A DNA stretch of 58,626 bases from Candidatus Freyarchaeota archaeon (GCA_030587365.1 JAUQZE010000013.1:1-58626), one strand, 5' to 3'; shown: positions 18,939 through 28,286, counted from the first letter of the stretch. Notes: generated by a model from the letters alone, not told the origin. Numbers and translations are program-made.

Positions 18939-19202
18939 TTAAGATCATCGCATAGTTCTTATTTCCTTGCCCTGTCTGGCTTCAAGGTATAAGCATGTTA
19001 TACTCCTCTGGGTATGAATCCTGCTTCGTATTGGGAGTATATTTTTATTTGTTTTTTCACATTTATAAGGTTAAACATTTTAGAGAAACTGTGAGATAAG
19101 CTTTAGTTCGTAGGTTCTCCCCGAAATCGAACCCTATTCTCTTTTTAAATAATTTAATCGTGTTGAGAAAAACCAGCGTAATGAGATATATTAAATTATT
19201 AT
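18939..19202 (-). promoter_or_regulatory. Duplicated upstream region of the CARF-HEPN operon
   Basis: This stretch aligns with 28287-28556, the region before the III-D operon. A minus-strand TATA box (TTATAAAT) lies at 19061-19068. Between TATA and the small gene both copies keep short coding-like blocks (GGATTCATAC, GGAGTATAAC, AAGAACTATGCGA), but with different frameshifts, so a longer ancestral gene may have decayed. Confidence 0.6.
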
Positions 19203-19213
19203 GAACAATAATC
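19203..19213. promoter_or_regulatory. Degenerate regulon palindrome
   Basis: GAACAATAATC keeps the left arm and spacing of GAACAATGTTC and is followed by GAAAAATATCAATT, matching the sequence after the perfect copy at 28557. It lies about 135 bp from the minus-strand TATA box, the same distance as in the III-D copy. Confidence 0.5.
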
Positions 19214-19274
19214 GAAAAATATCAATTTTTGGAACCTTTACGTGACTCACGGTTTCGCCTTTGTGGAGGTTTAA

Positions 19275-19425
19275 ATCAAATGAACAGGGAAAAAGCCGTG
19301 AGAATTATAACTTGTTCTTGGAAGAAAAAAATATGAGGGCTATTTAAGGAGAGCTAGTGCATACTGGTGGGAAGATTCGGTTTGCATCAAAAAAAGGCCC
19401 TAATCAAAGAATTAAGAGAATAGAA
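19275..19425 (+). pseudogene. Remnant of an HTH-CARF regulator gene
   Basis: The block TTTGTGGAGGTTTAAATCAAA before it matches the sequence in front of the intact regulator at 55.1 kb. Then AGGGCTATTT...GAGAGCTAGTGCATACTGG aligns with the regulator's first helix region (translation near LVHTGGKI, compared with LAHTGGEI in the 51.4-kb copy). Stops and shifts follow. Only the first 40 or so codons can be traced. Confidence 0.5.
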
Positions 19426-19647
19426 AAGAGTAGACAAAATTTTTCAGTGCCACCACCTAACCAGAACTGTACGAGTTCATCTACAGTAGTCTTAGTGCAG
19501 TTTACCAAGTATTGTGAAATTCTGGAATAGTTAGTATACTAAATAGCACTGATTATTTCCGATAAAAATTCTCCTAAACATTAGAATTCAATCTAAAAAA
19601 TACTCTAGGTCGACAGTACTATTTTTAGTGCATAAAGGGGGCTTCTA

Positions 19648-19837
19648 ACTTCAATCCGCGTTACTGCGGAACTTCTTTTGCAAGTTACTATGTTTCTGTT
19701 GGCAAGATTACCCCGGAAAAAGACTTTCAATCCGCGTTACTGAGGAACTGCTTTTGCAATCACCCTATCCGTATGTAATTACAGGGTGCCCGGATGGGGA
19801 CTTTCAATCCGCGTTACTGCGGGACTTGTTTTGCAAG
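19648..19837 (-). CRISPR. Small family-B CRISPR array: 3 repeats, 2 spacers
   Basis: Repeats of 37 nt at 19648, 19724 and 19801 with spacers of 39 and 40 nt. All have family-B cores such as CAATCCGCGTTACTG. The repeats vary (ACTTCTTTTG, TGAGGAACTG, GGGACTTG), so the array is old. Polarity places the leader on the right. Confidence 0.9.
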
Positions 19838-19900
19838 AGTTTATGTTCATTTGTTTGTTTTTTGTTTTGAGAGTTTATAAGTATTTAAAGTTGCTTGAAT
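19838..19900 (-). promoter_or_regulatory. Degenerate family-B leader
   Basis: On the minus strand CTTATAAACTCTCAAAACAA matches CTTTATAAGACTCCAAAACA of the leaders at 29.3 and 44.3 kb, in the same place before the first repeat. The upstream GTTC-N4-GAAC palindrome has been lost. Confidence 0.55.
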
Positions 19901-19925
19901 TGGAATTGTGTTTGATTCTCTCTCT

Positions 19926-20336
19926 TTAGATTACTTTGATTCCTTTCTCTCCAGTTTCATAGATTATGCACATTGCTTCCATGAACAGCTTGGATTTGTC
20001 GGTGGACCATTCTAAAGATTTTAGTTCATTCATTATGTCTTGGGATAATTTTTCAGCGACTTTTAGTGGTTCTTTCTTGTCTTTCACCCTTTCATAGACT
20101 CTTTGGTTTACCATTTCTGAAATTATTTGCTTTTTTAACTCTTGTTTAATTGGGGAACTTTCTAGATTCTTGTACGTCGGATCGTTTGCGATTCGGTATC
20201 CGACTGTCCTTGCCATGTTTGATACAATTTTTCCTAATCGGTCTTTGATGTCTGGGCTGCATGGGTAATTGTGGATTCCACTTAGGAAGGTTTTTGCTTT
20301 GTTAATTATTTTATCTGTAACGTCTTTTTTACTCAT
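19926..20336 (-). CDS. Small helical protein closing the III-D operon
   Basis: A 136-residue all-helical, lysine-rich protein (KIVSNMARTVGYRIAND, KKQIISEMVNQRVYERV). It is the last gene, three bases after the previous stop. By size and fold it could be a second Cas11-like subunit or an accessory factor of the complex. No catalytic motif is visible. The stop is followed by the leader of the 19.6-kb array. Confidence 0.6.
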   Translation of the reverse strand: MSKKDVTDKIINKAKTFLSGIHNYPCSPDIKDRLGKIVSNMARTVGYRIANDPTYKNLESSPIKQELKKQIISEMVNQRVYERVKDKKEPLKVAEKLSQDIMNELKSLEWSTDKSKLFMEAMCIIYETGEKGIKVI

Positions 20337-20339
20337 TTT

Positions 20340-21227
20340 TTAGATCCCCTTGAAGATTTTTTGGAAAGTTTGGTCCAAATTCCTTTTTGGGTCTCTTTTA
20401 TTGATCTCATTCATAAATGCTTTGATATAGCCGTTTACAGTATTGGATTCTTTGAGGGTGCCTTGCGACTTTATGTCTTTTGTGAGCCCTTTGAACTCTA
20501 CTGATTGGATTTTTGAGTTTTCTGGGATAAGTTTAAGCTGTCCGAATCCTTGGGGCTTGCCGTAACCTAATTTAATTGCTTCTGTGGTGACTTCGTTGTT
20601 TTTGAGGTTTAATCCTAGGGACATTAGTAATCCGCCCAGCTCAAAGTCCTTTATACCGACTCCGCGTATCGTTGTCGCGAGCAATGTTCCCTTGGGGATA
20701 CACTGCATTGATCCATAGTGTACGGTTGGTGGAGCCTTAGCGGTATAAACCTTAACACTTTTAGGTACCAGTATTCTTGGTTTCCATTCTCTCTGTACTT
20801 TAACCAGTTTCAACTCTATGGATTTGGGTGGTACGGTGTCTTCGAAGAACACTTTTGAGATTGCTGCGGGTCTGTCTGATCCGAATAATTCGCTTGTGAG
20901 TTCTATGGAACCTGTGAGTGCGAGGTAATTTGTTGAGACCACACCTTTAAACGATGAGCCGGGGATGGCGGGTTTGCCTTCGGTGTTATTTACGTATTGC
21001 AACATGATTATTTCAGGTACTCCGTTTTCTTCAAGTTCTTTTACTCCTGTGCTAACGTGTACATCGCTGATAGTGGTGAGTTGAAGCTCTAATAGGTAAG
21101 TGTTTTTAAGCTCCATTCTGTTTGTGAAGAGCTTATCTGATATTTTTCCTCTTCTTGTTGAGTCAACTTTAATAAAGTCATAGTAGGGAGAAACTGGTCC
21201 TCCCACGCCACGTTTTTGCCTACTCAA
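20340..21227 (-). CDS. Cas7-like RAMP subunit of the III-D complex (no catalytic Asp seen)
   Basis: A 295-residue protein. TISDVHVSTGVKELEENGVPE is followed by GKPAIPGSSFKGVVSTNYLA, the RAMP core, then SELFGSDRP, and near the C-terminus LGYGKPQGFGQLKL, the glycine-rich loop. At the place where the other Cas7 proteins here have VDLP or SDLP this one has GVPEI, so it may not cut RNA and may be the cap subunit (Csm5-like role). Confidence 0.8.
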   Translation of the reverse strand: MSRQKRGVGGPVSPYYDFIKVDSTRRGKISDKLFTNRMELKNTYLLELQLTTISDVHVSTGVKELEENGVPEIIMLQYVNNTEGKPAIPGSSFKGVVSTNYLALTGSIELTSELFGSDRPAAISKVFFEDTVPPKSIELKLVKVQREWKPRILVPKSVKVYTAKAPPTVHYGSMQCIPKGTLLATTIRGVGIKDFELGGLLMSLGLNLKNNEVTTEAIKLGYGKPQGFGQLKLIPENSKIQSVEFKGLTKDIKSQGTLKESNTVNGYIKAFMNEINKRDPKRNLDQTFQKIFKGI

Positions 21228-21247
21228 GTCTAATCTTTCCTCCGTTT

Positions 21248-22099
21248 CTACTGAGTTACTCCTGTGAGATATTTCTGAAGTTGATTGGCTAGTGATGAGA
21301 GTAATTTATTTGCTTCTGTTTCGCTATCTATTATTATCTTTGTTCCGAGATAGCTTGGTGCGTCCTCGACTCTTGCTTTGAAGGTGACTTTGTCTATTTC
21401 TCTAAGTGTTACCTCGTTACCATCTTTTGCTTCGATGTAGGTGGGTTTCGTTGTTCCTATGGTTGGATGGATTTCTTCTCCCTTTTTTATCATTTCTTTG
21501 GATTTTCCCGGTATAATTAGAGTTAATTTGTTTATTGTGATGTCTACTGAACCGTAGCCTCTGCTTTTGAATCCTCCTAAGCGGCTAATGCCTAATGAAG
21601 CTAGTTCTATTACTGGTTGTATAATGCCTATGTATGTTGGTGAAAGATTTCTTGTTGTCGCTAGTTGTCCCTCGAATACTCCACCATCCATGACGCACTC
21701 TGCTTCAAAGAGGTTATCAACACCACATGTCTCAGGATTTATTTTGATATGTTTTCTGTTTTCAAGTTTATAATTAGAGGCTTTTGCTTTTAAATCGTAG
21801 AAGAATATTGCTGAAGCGGATTCCTTTTTTTCTTTGGAACCAAATATTCTTCTTGTCATTAATTCTGCTTGTTTTGGTACAATATTCATTAATATTCGTT
21901 CTGCGTTAGCTCTAAAGAACCCTTTAAGGGTGGATCCGGGTATCATTGGTATTTCTTCTGAGTTCTTAATTATCGGAAGATCCGACTCGGCTACTTCCAT
22001 TTCCTTTCCCTTCCCGACCCTTAATGGTGTCTTCGCAACTATCTTTGCGTCCATTTGGCTGAGAAGAACATATTTTCCAAAACATTTAGGTTCACTCAT
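21248..22099 (-). CDS. Cas7 (Csm3-like) RAMP subunit of the III-D complex
   Basis: A 283-residue protein with KTPLRVGKGKEMEVAESDLP at residues 22-41, supplying the candidate catalytic Asp, then IPMIPGSTLKGFFRANAERI, MTRRIFGS and GGFKSRGYGSVDI. In type III complexes Csm3-like subunits bind crRNA and cleave target RNA. It is one of three Cas7 copies that keep the Asp in this operon. Confidence 0.85.
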   Translation of the reverse strand: MSEPKCFGKYVLLSQMDAKIVAKTPLRVGKGKEMEVAESDLPIIKNSEEIPMIPGSTLKGFFRANAERILMNIVPKQAELMTRRIFGSKEKKESASAIFFYDLKAKASNYKLENRKHIKINPETCGVDNLFEAECVMDGGVFEGQLATTRNLSPTYIGIIQPVIELASLGISRLGGFKSRGYGSVDITINKLTLIIPGKSKEMIKKGEEIHPTIGTTKPTYIEAKDGNEVTLREIDKVTFKARVEDAPSYLGTKIIIDSETEANKLLSSLANQLQKYLTGVTQ

Positions 22100-22135
22100 C
22101 TTTATCTACCACTCTCCAATATTTCGGTCGCTACA

Positions 22136-22927
22136 TTACCTTTTAAGGGCATCATTTATGAATTGAGAGATATTGGTAATAGGTTCTGGTGTTTTACCTA
22201 GAGCTAGCTCTTCAGGGTTATAGGATAAAACTTGCTTAGCCTTAATAGTACATAAGCCATAGCCTCTTGACCTCATTCCACCCAGAAATATCTCAAGACC
22301 ATCTCCAATTTGTTTAAGGATCATTTTATAGAAGACTTTGCTAACATCTTCTGTGATAGAATCGTTAAACTCATCGAAAATCAGCTTAAAGTTGAAATTA
22401 CGATTCTCAGGAACTGCTTGAATGTCGAATAAGGCTCCTTCCTCTGCTCTATCCAAATCGTTATCAATTTTAACATGAGTTCGCTTAATTAATTTAGTGT
22501 CACCTGTTAATGTCGCGTCAGTCAGCCTAAGTGGAGAAGCGAAACCAGATGCCCCAAACAATTTGTCAATAACCCCAAGATTCTCACTAAATTTTTTCTC
22601 TTTTATTTCAGGAGACTCTTCTGTTTGAAAATCGTTTATCTCATCCTCGTTAGCCTTAATCTTCTTAACGCCAAAATGTGTATTACCAGTGGATATGTCC
22701 AACGAGGATAGTATCCGTGTCACGTAAGCCCTAAGAGCTCCTTTTATACTTGAACCGGGGATTATGGGCTCATCTTTTTTGTTAACCATTGTTGGCAAAT
22801 CAACTTCTGAAACGCTTAGAGTCTCTTTTCCAATCCCCACGTGAAGAGGTTCATTAGTATCGATTACACAACCAACCACTACTCGCCTCTTAAGCTTGCC
22901 ATGAAGACTAATCTGTCCACCGCTCAA
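22136..22927 (-). CDS. Cas7 (Csm3-like) RAMP subunit of the III-D complex
   Basis: A 263-residue protein with NEPLHVGIGKETLSVSEVDLP (the candidate catalytic Asp is in VDLP), EPIIPGSSIKGALRAYVTR, VIDKLFGASG and LGGMRSRGYGLCTIKA. The order of motifs is that of Csm3. A charged insertion (about residues 85-115) separates the core from LFG. Confidence 0.87.
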   Translation of the reverse strand: MSGGQISLHGKLKRRVVVGCVIDTNEPLHVGIGKETLSVSEVDLPTMVNKKDEPIIPGSSIKGALRAYVTRILSSLDISTGNTHFGVKKIKANEDEINDFQTEESPEIKEKKFSENLGVIDKLFGASGFASPLRLTDATLTGDTKLIKRTHVKIDNDLDRAEEGALFDIQAVPENRNFNFKLIFDEFNDSITEDVSKVFYKMILKQIGDGLEIFLGGMRSRGYGLCTIKAKQVLSYNPEELALGKTPEPITNISQFINDALKR

Positions 22928-22953
22928 CTAACTTTCACCTCCAATATTCTTCC

Positions 22954-23301
22954 TCATTCAAGTTTTTTAGATAAAACAGTATAACTCATGACCACATACT
23001 CCATTAATGTTTTAAGGTACTCAAGGTCTTTTCCTTCGGAGATTTCGGTCAAGTTTTTATAAAATGTTCCAAGGTGGGATTTTCCTTTTTCTGGTATATT
23101 TCTAGCAACCATGTACCCAAACCTCATTTTAAATTCAAGGTAGCTTTTCACAGTCTTAGCTAACTCCAAGGTTTTTCTCACAGTACCCATTGTAACGCTT
23201 CCTTTTCCTCCTTCGCCACCACCTTGCTTTACGTGGTCTTCAATATTCTTAAAGACTTTCCCAACGTCTTCAACATATTTAGTGGTATCCTTTTTTTCCA
23301 T
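22954..23301 (-). CDS. Cas11-type small subunit of the III-D complex
   Basis: A 115-residue helical protein (VRKTLELAKTVKSYLEFKMR, LTEISEGKDLEYLKTLMEYV) with a glycine-rich loop GGGEGGKG near residue 27. Size, fold and place between csx10-like and csm3-like genes fit Csm2/Cas11. No other domain is seen. Confidence 0.7.
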   Translation of the reverse strand: MEKKDTTKYVEDVGKVFKNIEDHVKQGGGEGGKGSVTMGTVRKTLELAKTVKSYLEFKMRFGYMVARNIPEKGKSHLGTFYKNLTEISEGKDLEYLKTLMEYVVMSYTVLSKKLE

Positions 23302-23307
23302 AGTTCA

Positions 23308-24543
23308 TTACTCACCTCCAACTTGATCCTTGATATTTAACAAGTGTATTAGATGGTTTATAGCCACCCAGCCAAACCAAGGATGATAATCGTTCAAATT
23401 AACTTCACGTTCGGCTAGGTTTTGAGAAACATCTTCTAAATCTCCTTTTATGGAGAAAACCCCCGCGTAGCCTGGATTAATAACAGAGGATAGAATGAAG
23501 GTTGGTCCAGGACTCTCTCCACCATCAAATTCGTATCTTATATGAACACCCCTTTTATAGGATAGATGAACAATTTGGTCACTGGGAACGCCTATTCTCC
23601 GTGCAACTGCTTCGAAGGGTTGATTCCCATTTTTGAGGGGTAACGGGGATAATCCGGTGAATGTTCCAAAAAGCAAATCTTCCCGTGGTTTCTCCAGAAA
23701 TTTATTTACCCTTTTTCCAATCTCTTCAAACCCACTTTTGATGGATTTTGCTCTCAACTTAATGTAGTCTTCTAATGATTTGTTTTCGACGACGCGTAGT
23801 TCAACAATGCCGTTTCCCCGCGATTTTCCGGTTCCTATAGATATCGGTTTACCCTTAAGAGCTTCAATTAATTTTTGGTCGCCTATGGCTAGCGCGGTAA
23901 ATTTTTCTCCTCTACTTACCATATTATAACTGTATAGGTATCCTTTTTCCGATGCGTTGAATTGGTGGTTTATAGCTACGTGGGGAGAATCGTTGATTTT
24001 AACATCTAATTTTTTTATCTTGCCATTTTGAAGATAAACAGATGCATCTTCCTTCTTAAATGATCTAACCCCAGTTTCTAATCTTTCTAGAAGAGTTTCC
24101 TCTTTAGCCACTTTTCGTAAAGATAGCCTGTGGAGAGCCATGAGTATAAGCCCATCCACAAATACCTCCTCTTCTCTTGATTTGCCTTCTCTTGATTTAA
24201 ATAGGGTTTGCAGACTAGGGATTGGACATGGTTCGCTCAGAGTTTTTTGTTCGAAGGGAAAACAGTAGCTAAGCTTTAGTTTTTTCTCATTCCAAACGGA
24301 ATTGTACACGCATTTTTCTTTAACATTACAGGTTTCACACTTGGGTGATTTGTTAGGGCCGTTTAATTTCGCGCAGTTTCCAAAACCGTTCGAATAGTTG
24401 TCTATAACAATTTTCCTGGCCACACCTCCAAGAATAGTTGAGCTTGGAATGTGCTCCGTTGTCTCAAGGAAGCCTCCCTTACCTTTCTTAGATACAATCA
24501 CTATGGGACTTTTGGTCTCAACTTCTATTAGTCCTACACCCAC
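23308..24543 (-). CDS. Csx10-like Cas5-group RAMP protein, marker of type III-D
   Basis: A 411-residue protein. STILGGVARKIVID in the first 50 residues is the Cas5/Csx10-type start of the RAMP fold. A zinc-binding loop CETCNVKEKC follows (residues about 72-81). The middle has AINHQFNASEKGYLYSYNMV and GEKFTALAIG, and GTGKSRGNGIVEL gives the glycine-rich loop. Csx10 binds the crRNA 5' tag in III-D. Csm4 is the main alternative. Overlap and spacing with neighbours are only a few bases. Confidence 0.75.
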   Translation of the reverse strand: MGVGLIEVETKSPIVIVSKKGKGGFLETTEHIPSSTILGGVARKIVIDNYSNGFGNCAKLNGPNKSPKCETCNVKEKCVYNSVWNEKKLKLSYCFPFEQKTLSEPCPIPSLQTLFKSREGKSREEEVFVDGLILMALHRLSLRKVAKEETLLERLETGVRSFKKEDASVYLQNGKIKKLDVKINDSPHVAINHQFNASEKGYLYSYNMVSRGEKFTALAIGDQKLIEALKGKPISIGTGKSRGNGIVELRVVENKSLEDYIKLRAKSIKSGFEEIGKRVNKFLEKPREDLLFGTFTGLSPLPLKNGNQPFEAVARRIGVPSDQIVHLSYKRGVHIRYEFDGGESPGPTFILSSVINPGYAGVFSIKGDLEDVSQNLAEREVNLNDYHPWFGWVAINHLIHLLNIKDQVGGE

Positions 24544-24545
24544 TG

Positions 24546-25187
24546 TTAATCACCTATTACTTTGGATATTTTATTTTTTAGATGCTGGTCAGCGAAATCC
24601 CTAAATTTTTGGTCAATCTCGACTCTCTCAATTAGGCCTAGTCCTCTTGATGCGAAACCTCCAATGGAATCGTAGAGTAAACCGTTTAAACCAGCAAGCA
24701 GTATTGCTGCCTCATCATCGTCAAGGGGGAAATTGCAGATGAGCCTAAACTTCAAAGTCAATTGTTTGTGATTACCCTCCAAGACTTCATAAGTAAACAA
24801 TGCTTTGGGAGCTACAGAACCGAATACTTCATCGATTCTTATGCCAGTTCGACTATTGGTTTCAAAAGTTTCTGAGGAGGGCACCAATTTAATTTGAATT
24901 TTTCCCTCCCTTTGCCTACCACCTATTTCAGTGACCCAGGTTCCGAATAAATCCTCCTCGTGGCTGGCTATATGGCTCAGACCAGTCGATTGGATCATCC
25001 TATGGACCGATTGCCTGAGCAAGCCGCGAAAGGTACTTGATAGATTGGAAGTATAGTAGGAAGTAGCTCCGTTAGGTAGACTCTCTTTTACAACCGGTAG
25101 GTCAACCTCTAATCCGGCTCTCCCAGAGCCGATTCTGAAACCTTTACTTATAGTTAGGGAAACTTCTATATCATCCTTCCAGACCAT
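24546..25187 (-). CDS. Cas7 (Csm3-like) RAMP subunit of the III-D complex
   Basis: A 213-residue protein with SKGFRIGSGRAGLEVDLP near the N-terminus (candidate catalytic Asp), TSNLSSTFRGLLRQSVHRM as the RAMP helix, DLFGTW, and GGFASRGLGLIERV as the glycine-rich loop. It starts directly on the stop of cas10. Confidence 0.85.
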   Translation of the reverse strand: MVWKDDIEVSLTISKGFRIGSGRAGLEVDLPVVKESLPNGATSYYTSNLSSTFRGLLRQSVHRMIQSTGLSHIASHEEDLFGTWVTEIGGRQREGKIQIKLVPSSETFETNSRTGIRIDEVFGSVAPKALFTYEVLEGNHKQLTLKFRLICNFPLDDDEAAILLAGLNGLLYDSIGGFASRGLGLIERVEIDQKFRDFADQHLKNKISKVIGD

Positions 25188-28022
25188 TCAATCACCCTCT
25201 AAGCTATCTCCCTCCATCGGCAATAAGAGAGGGTTATCATAAATTATCCTCATAACATTAGCTATATCTCTGTGCCGGAATTTTACACAATCATCTTCCT
25301 TAAGCGTAAGGTTATCCGCCAAGAGTTTGTAGCCCTCCTGTTCAGGACTTTTCTCCTTCATACGTGCAGCTTTGTATTTTATTCGAAGTTTTAACTCCCT
25401 CTCATTAGCGATTTCGACTCTAGCAAATACAGCTACATTATTAGCCTTGAGCTTCTTTTCTTGAAGCATTTTCACAAGTTTGATTAAGGGAATAGTAGTA
25501 TTTTCTTTCGAGGTGTTGTCTGAGAAGATTTCCCCGCCTAAAAGAGGCCATGCGGTGTTACAAATTTTCGTTATTTCTCCAAAATTTTTGGGGTTATAAT
25601 TCTCATTCACAAATTCTTTAGATGGAATCGTAGTGAAGCGTTCAAGAGCAACTGATATTTCGCCGCCAAAAGCCAGTTTATTATTCTCTATTCTCTGCCT
25701 CCTTTTACTAAACTCTTTTGCCTTGATTTCAAGTGTTTTTAATGCACTCAGAGTCCCGTGAATTGGTGCCTTATTGGGTGCTACAACTACACTGAACGAG
25801 ATACCTAAGGGGAATATGGAAAGATTTCCATCCTCCGGCTTATCGTAGTTCTGCTTGCGTGACCCAAGGCTATCTAAGACTGCCTCCCTAAATGCTTTGA
25901 GGAAAATAAAGATGAATCCAGCATCCAGAACAAACAGAAAGTCGTCTCCACCATAATAGACAAAGTCGAAGGGTAACTCAAGAGTAAAGGTGCCTGGAAG
26001 GGTCATAGATTTATTAAGGGTAAGGTTGGAGCCACGATAACTTTCTGCGTAAAGTTTTAATTGGTGCAATATAACCTCGCTTAGGGCTCTGGCTATAGAG
26101 TTCTGTATAACATCATAAAATATCTTTGAAACCTTGCGATATAGAGTTAAGTTATTCATTGCGGATTTAAGTAAACCAAAGTTATCGCCGTCACCCATTA
26201 TGAAGGCGATATCGAAAACCGCTCCCTTTTCCTCCTCATTTTTGGAAACAGTTTTACGTTTCAATGCATACTCAGATTGACGACCAATAAGGCTCCATGA
26301 TTTAACGCTTTCAAATATTACAGATTTCCCAGCAAATTCGGCTATAAGGTTCTCATACTTCTCACTATTAAGGGTTCCTTCAAGAAACTTCTTTAACCCA
26401 GAGGTAATTTTACAGATTGGAGAATTTGTAACTTCCTCGGGTGCACTTTTATCTATAGGAAGTGTAACACTAGCCCTTCCATTGAATTTAAGCATCAGTA
26501 AATTTGTGAGATTATCCTTCAAATTCATCCTATGTTGGTCAACATTTAAACATACAACTCCAGATTTGTAACCTTCACGCTCATCCTCCGGTAGACGTTT
26601 TCTCACCCTTACAATTTTTGGATCGTTTTCAGGAACTGCTCTCTCCTCAAAGCAGATCGAACAAATTTCTCCAGCGGGAATTGACTGGTCACACTCCCCA
26701 ACTTTTCCGTCAAGAACAGATATCGTATTATTCAAAATCGTGTAAAATTCCCCGAAATTCCTTCTCCCTATCCTTGACAAATTCGACTCCTTCTCCCAAT
26801 TAGCCCAAGTAAATTTTGGACCAGTTTTCAATTCAAAAAGATTGAAACTGATTCCCTCTGCTGATTTACAGCACTTTAAACTAATCCCCCCCTCGACTAC
26901 TTCTTCAAACTTTTTATTTAATGCGTCTACAATTTTAGGTAGTTCCGAGGGAGGAACCAAAGCGAACATACTTCCACTGGTGACGTAAATAATAGACTCC
27001 GGAGCCAGCATATCCTCTAACTCTTTTGCTGCTAATCTGGTTGCCACCTCAACCAAAGAGCCTCGTCCAACCAGGTGGCGAGCCGAACTAGATTTAGTAA
27101 CGTATCCCTGTATTCCAGCACCCTCAAGAAGAATCAATGCCAGCTTGATGTCAACACCTAACTTTTCACTAGGGTTCATTAACTCTTTGTTTTGTTTCTC
27201 TATGTAGTCATAATCTAATGGTAGAATTTCCTTGACCTTTTCCCATTCATCAGTTTTATTTTTTATATTTCTGTCACCAAGCTTTTCAACCACATCGGCT
27301 AATTGCTTAACTTTTTCTTTATCTGAAGCTTCAACTTGATCATGCAACCACCTAAGTGGCTGACCAACCACACTAAGAAGCCTACCGGTGAATGTTCTAT
27401 CCTGTTCAGCAACTCTTTTAGCATAAGCCACTATCCACTCAACCTTCGTTTTCGGAGAAAACGTTCCTCCCCCTTCATAGTAATGCCTTGACGCTGATTC
27501 AGCTAACTCGGATGCTAATTCCTTGAAACCAAGGTTAGTAAGGAACTGCCAAACAGCTTCCTTGGTTTTTTCCGCGGGATAATCTGATGGTTTCCCCGCA
27601 TCGTGGAGCAGACATAGTGTTCTAACAACCTCTATTATTCCCTTCCTATTCCCCAGAAGCTCCGCCATCTCTTTACCGCTATATTCACTTGCCAGGTCAA
27701 CTTTATTAAATAGTTCCACTGCGATGGCCACACCCACAGCAGAAGTGGCAATCGCATTATCAGCCATACTTGAAAAGAAGCCGGGAAAGTCCCTATCTGA
27801 GGGGATTTTCTCCCATTCACTCTCACCAGAATCCAAGAGTTCAAAAACATTATCATTTATTATCTTCAACTTCTCTGTTGGACTTTTACCACCCAAACTA
27901 TCCTTTACCCTACTTGTTACCGTATTTAGGAATTTGTTCGTATAGTTTTGCCACACGTTAGGGTCTTCTATTCTTTTAATCTTGAACGTTATCGGATCCA
28001 CAAGCAATATGGAGGTAACCAT
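25188..28022 (-). CDS. cas10: Cas10, signal-synthesising subunit of the III-D complex
   Basis: A 944-residue protein. The HD nuclease motif LCLLHDAGKPSDYP has His140-Asp141. The first Palm has IMGDGDNFGLLKS; a zinc finger CSICFEE is followed by CLNVDQH; the second Palm has FVYYGGDDFLFVLDAG near residue 690. HD and GGDD are both intact, so both DNA cleavage and oligoadenylate synthesis are possible. GAGGTGG precedes the ATG. It is clearly different from the III-B Cas10 at 11.4 kb. Confidence 0.92.
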   Translation of the reverse strand: MVTSILLVDPITFKIKRIEDPNVWQNYTNKFLNTVTSRVKDSLGGKSPTEKLKIINDNVFELLDSGESEWEKIPSDRDFPGFFSSMADNAIATSAVGVAIAVELFNKVDLASEYSGKEMAELLGNRKGIIEVVRTLCLLHDAGKPSDYPAEKTKEAVWQFLTNLGFKELASELAESASRHYYEGGGTFSPKTKVEWIVAYAKRVAEQDRTFTGRLLSVVGQPLRWLHDQVEASDKEKVKQLADVVEKLGDRNIKNKTDEWEKVKEILPLDYDYIEKQNKELMNPSEKLGVDIKLALILLEGAGIQGYVTKSSSARHLVGRGSLVEVATRLAAKELEDMLAPESIIYVTSGSMFALVPPSELPKIVDALNKKFEEVVEGGISLKCCKSAEGISFNLFELKTGPKFTWANWEKESNLSRIGRRNFGEFYTILNNTISVLDGKVGECDQSIPAGEICSICFEERAVPENDPKIVRVRKRLPEDEREGYKSGVVCLNVDQHRMNLKDNLTNLLMLKFNGRASVTLPIDKSAPEEVTNSPICKITSGLKKFLEGTLNSEKYENLIAEFAGKSVIFESVKSWSLIGRQSEYALKRKTVSKNEEEKGAVFDIAFIMGDGDNFGLLKSAMNNLTLYRKVSKIFYDVIQNSIARALSEVILHQLKLYAESYRGSNLTLNKSMTLPGTFTLELPFDFVYYGGDDFLFVLDAGFIFIFLKAFREAVLDSLGSRKQNYDKPEDGNLSIFPLGISFSVVVAPNKAPIHGTLSALKTLEIKAKEFSKRRQRIENNKLAFGGEISVALERFTTIPSKEFVNENYNPKNFGEITKICNTAWPLLGGEIFSDNTSKENTTIPLIKLVKMLQEKKLKANNVAVFARVEIANERELKLRIKYKAARMKEKSPEQEGYKLLADNLTLKEDDCVKFRHRDIANVMRIIYDNPLLLPMEGDSLEGD

Positions 28023-28082
28023 AATTTTTCCACCTCACCCCTTAAGCCTCAAATAACATAAATCGACTTCTCTTCTCTAATT

Positions 28083-28286
28083 CTATGCTACACATATTTC
28101 TTCAGTAGCTTTTCCTACCATCAGGAGCTCCTTTAACGTGGCAACCACTATTCCCTCTTTTAGGATTAAATGGTCGTAGAGGTTTACGCTTAAAATTCTG
28201 GTGCCAGCAAGGATATAGTCTCTATTTTTGAAACCATTGACCAGCTTATCTTTAATTTTGTAAAGAATTCCTGAGAATTCACTCAT
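28083..28286 (-). CDS. Small leading gene of the III-D operon
   Basis: A 67-residue helical protein (MSEFSGILYKIKDKLVNG, LKELLMVGKATEEICVA). It is homologous to the gene broken by IS630 at 17.5-18.9 kb. It is the first gene of the minus-strand operon, 60 bp before cas10. Its 97-codon relative has an extra tail, so this copy may be shortened. It carries no known domain. That both copies head operons that make or sense type III signals suggests a CRISPR accessory role (inference). Confidence 0.55.
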   Translation of the reverse strand: MSEFSGILYKIKDKLVNGFKNRDYILAGTRILSVNLYDHLILKEGIVVATLKELLMVGKATEEICVA

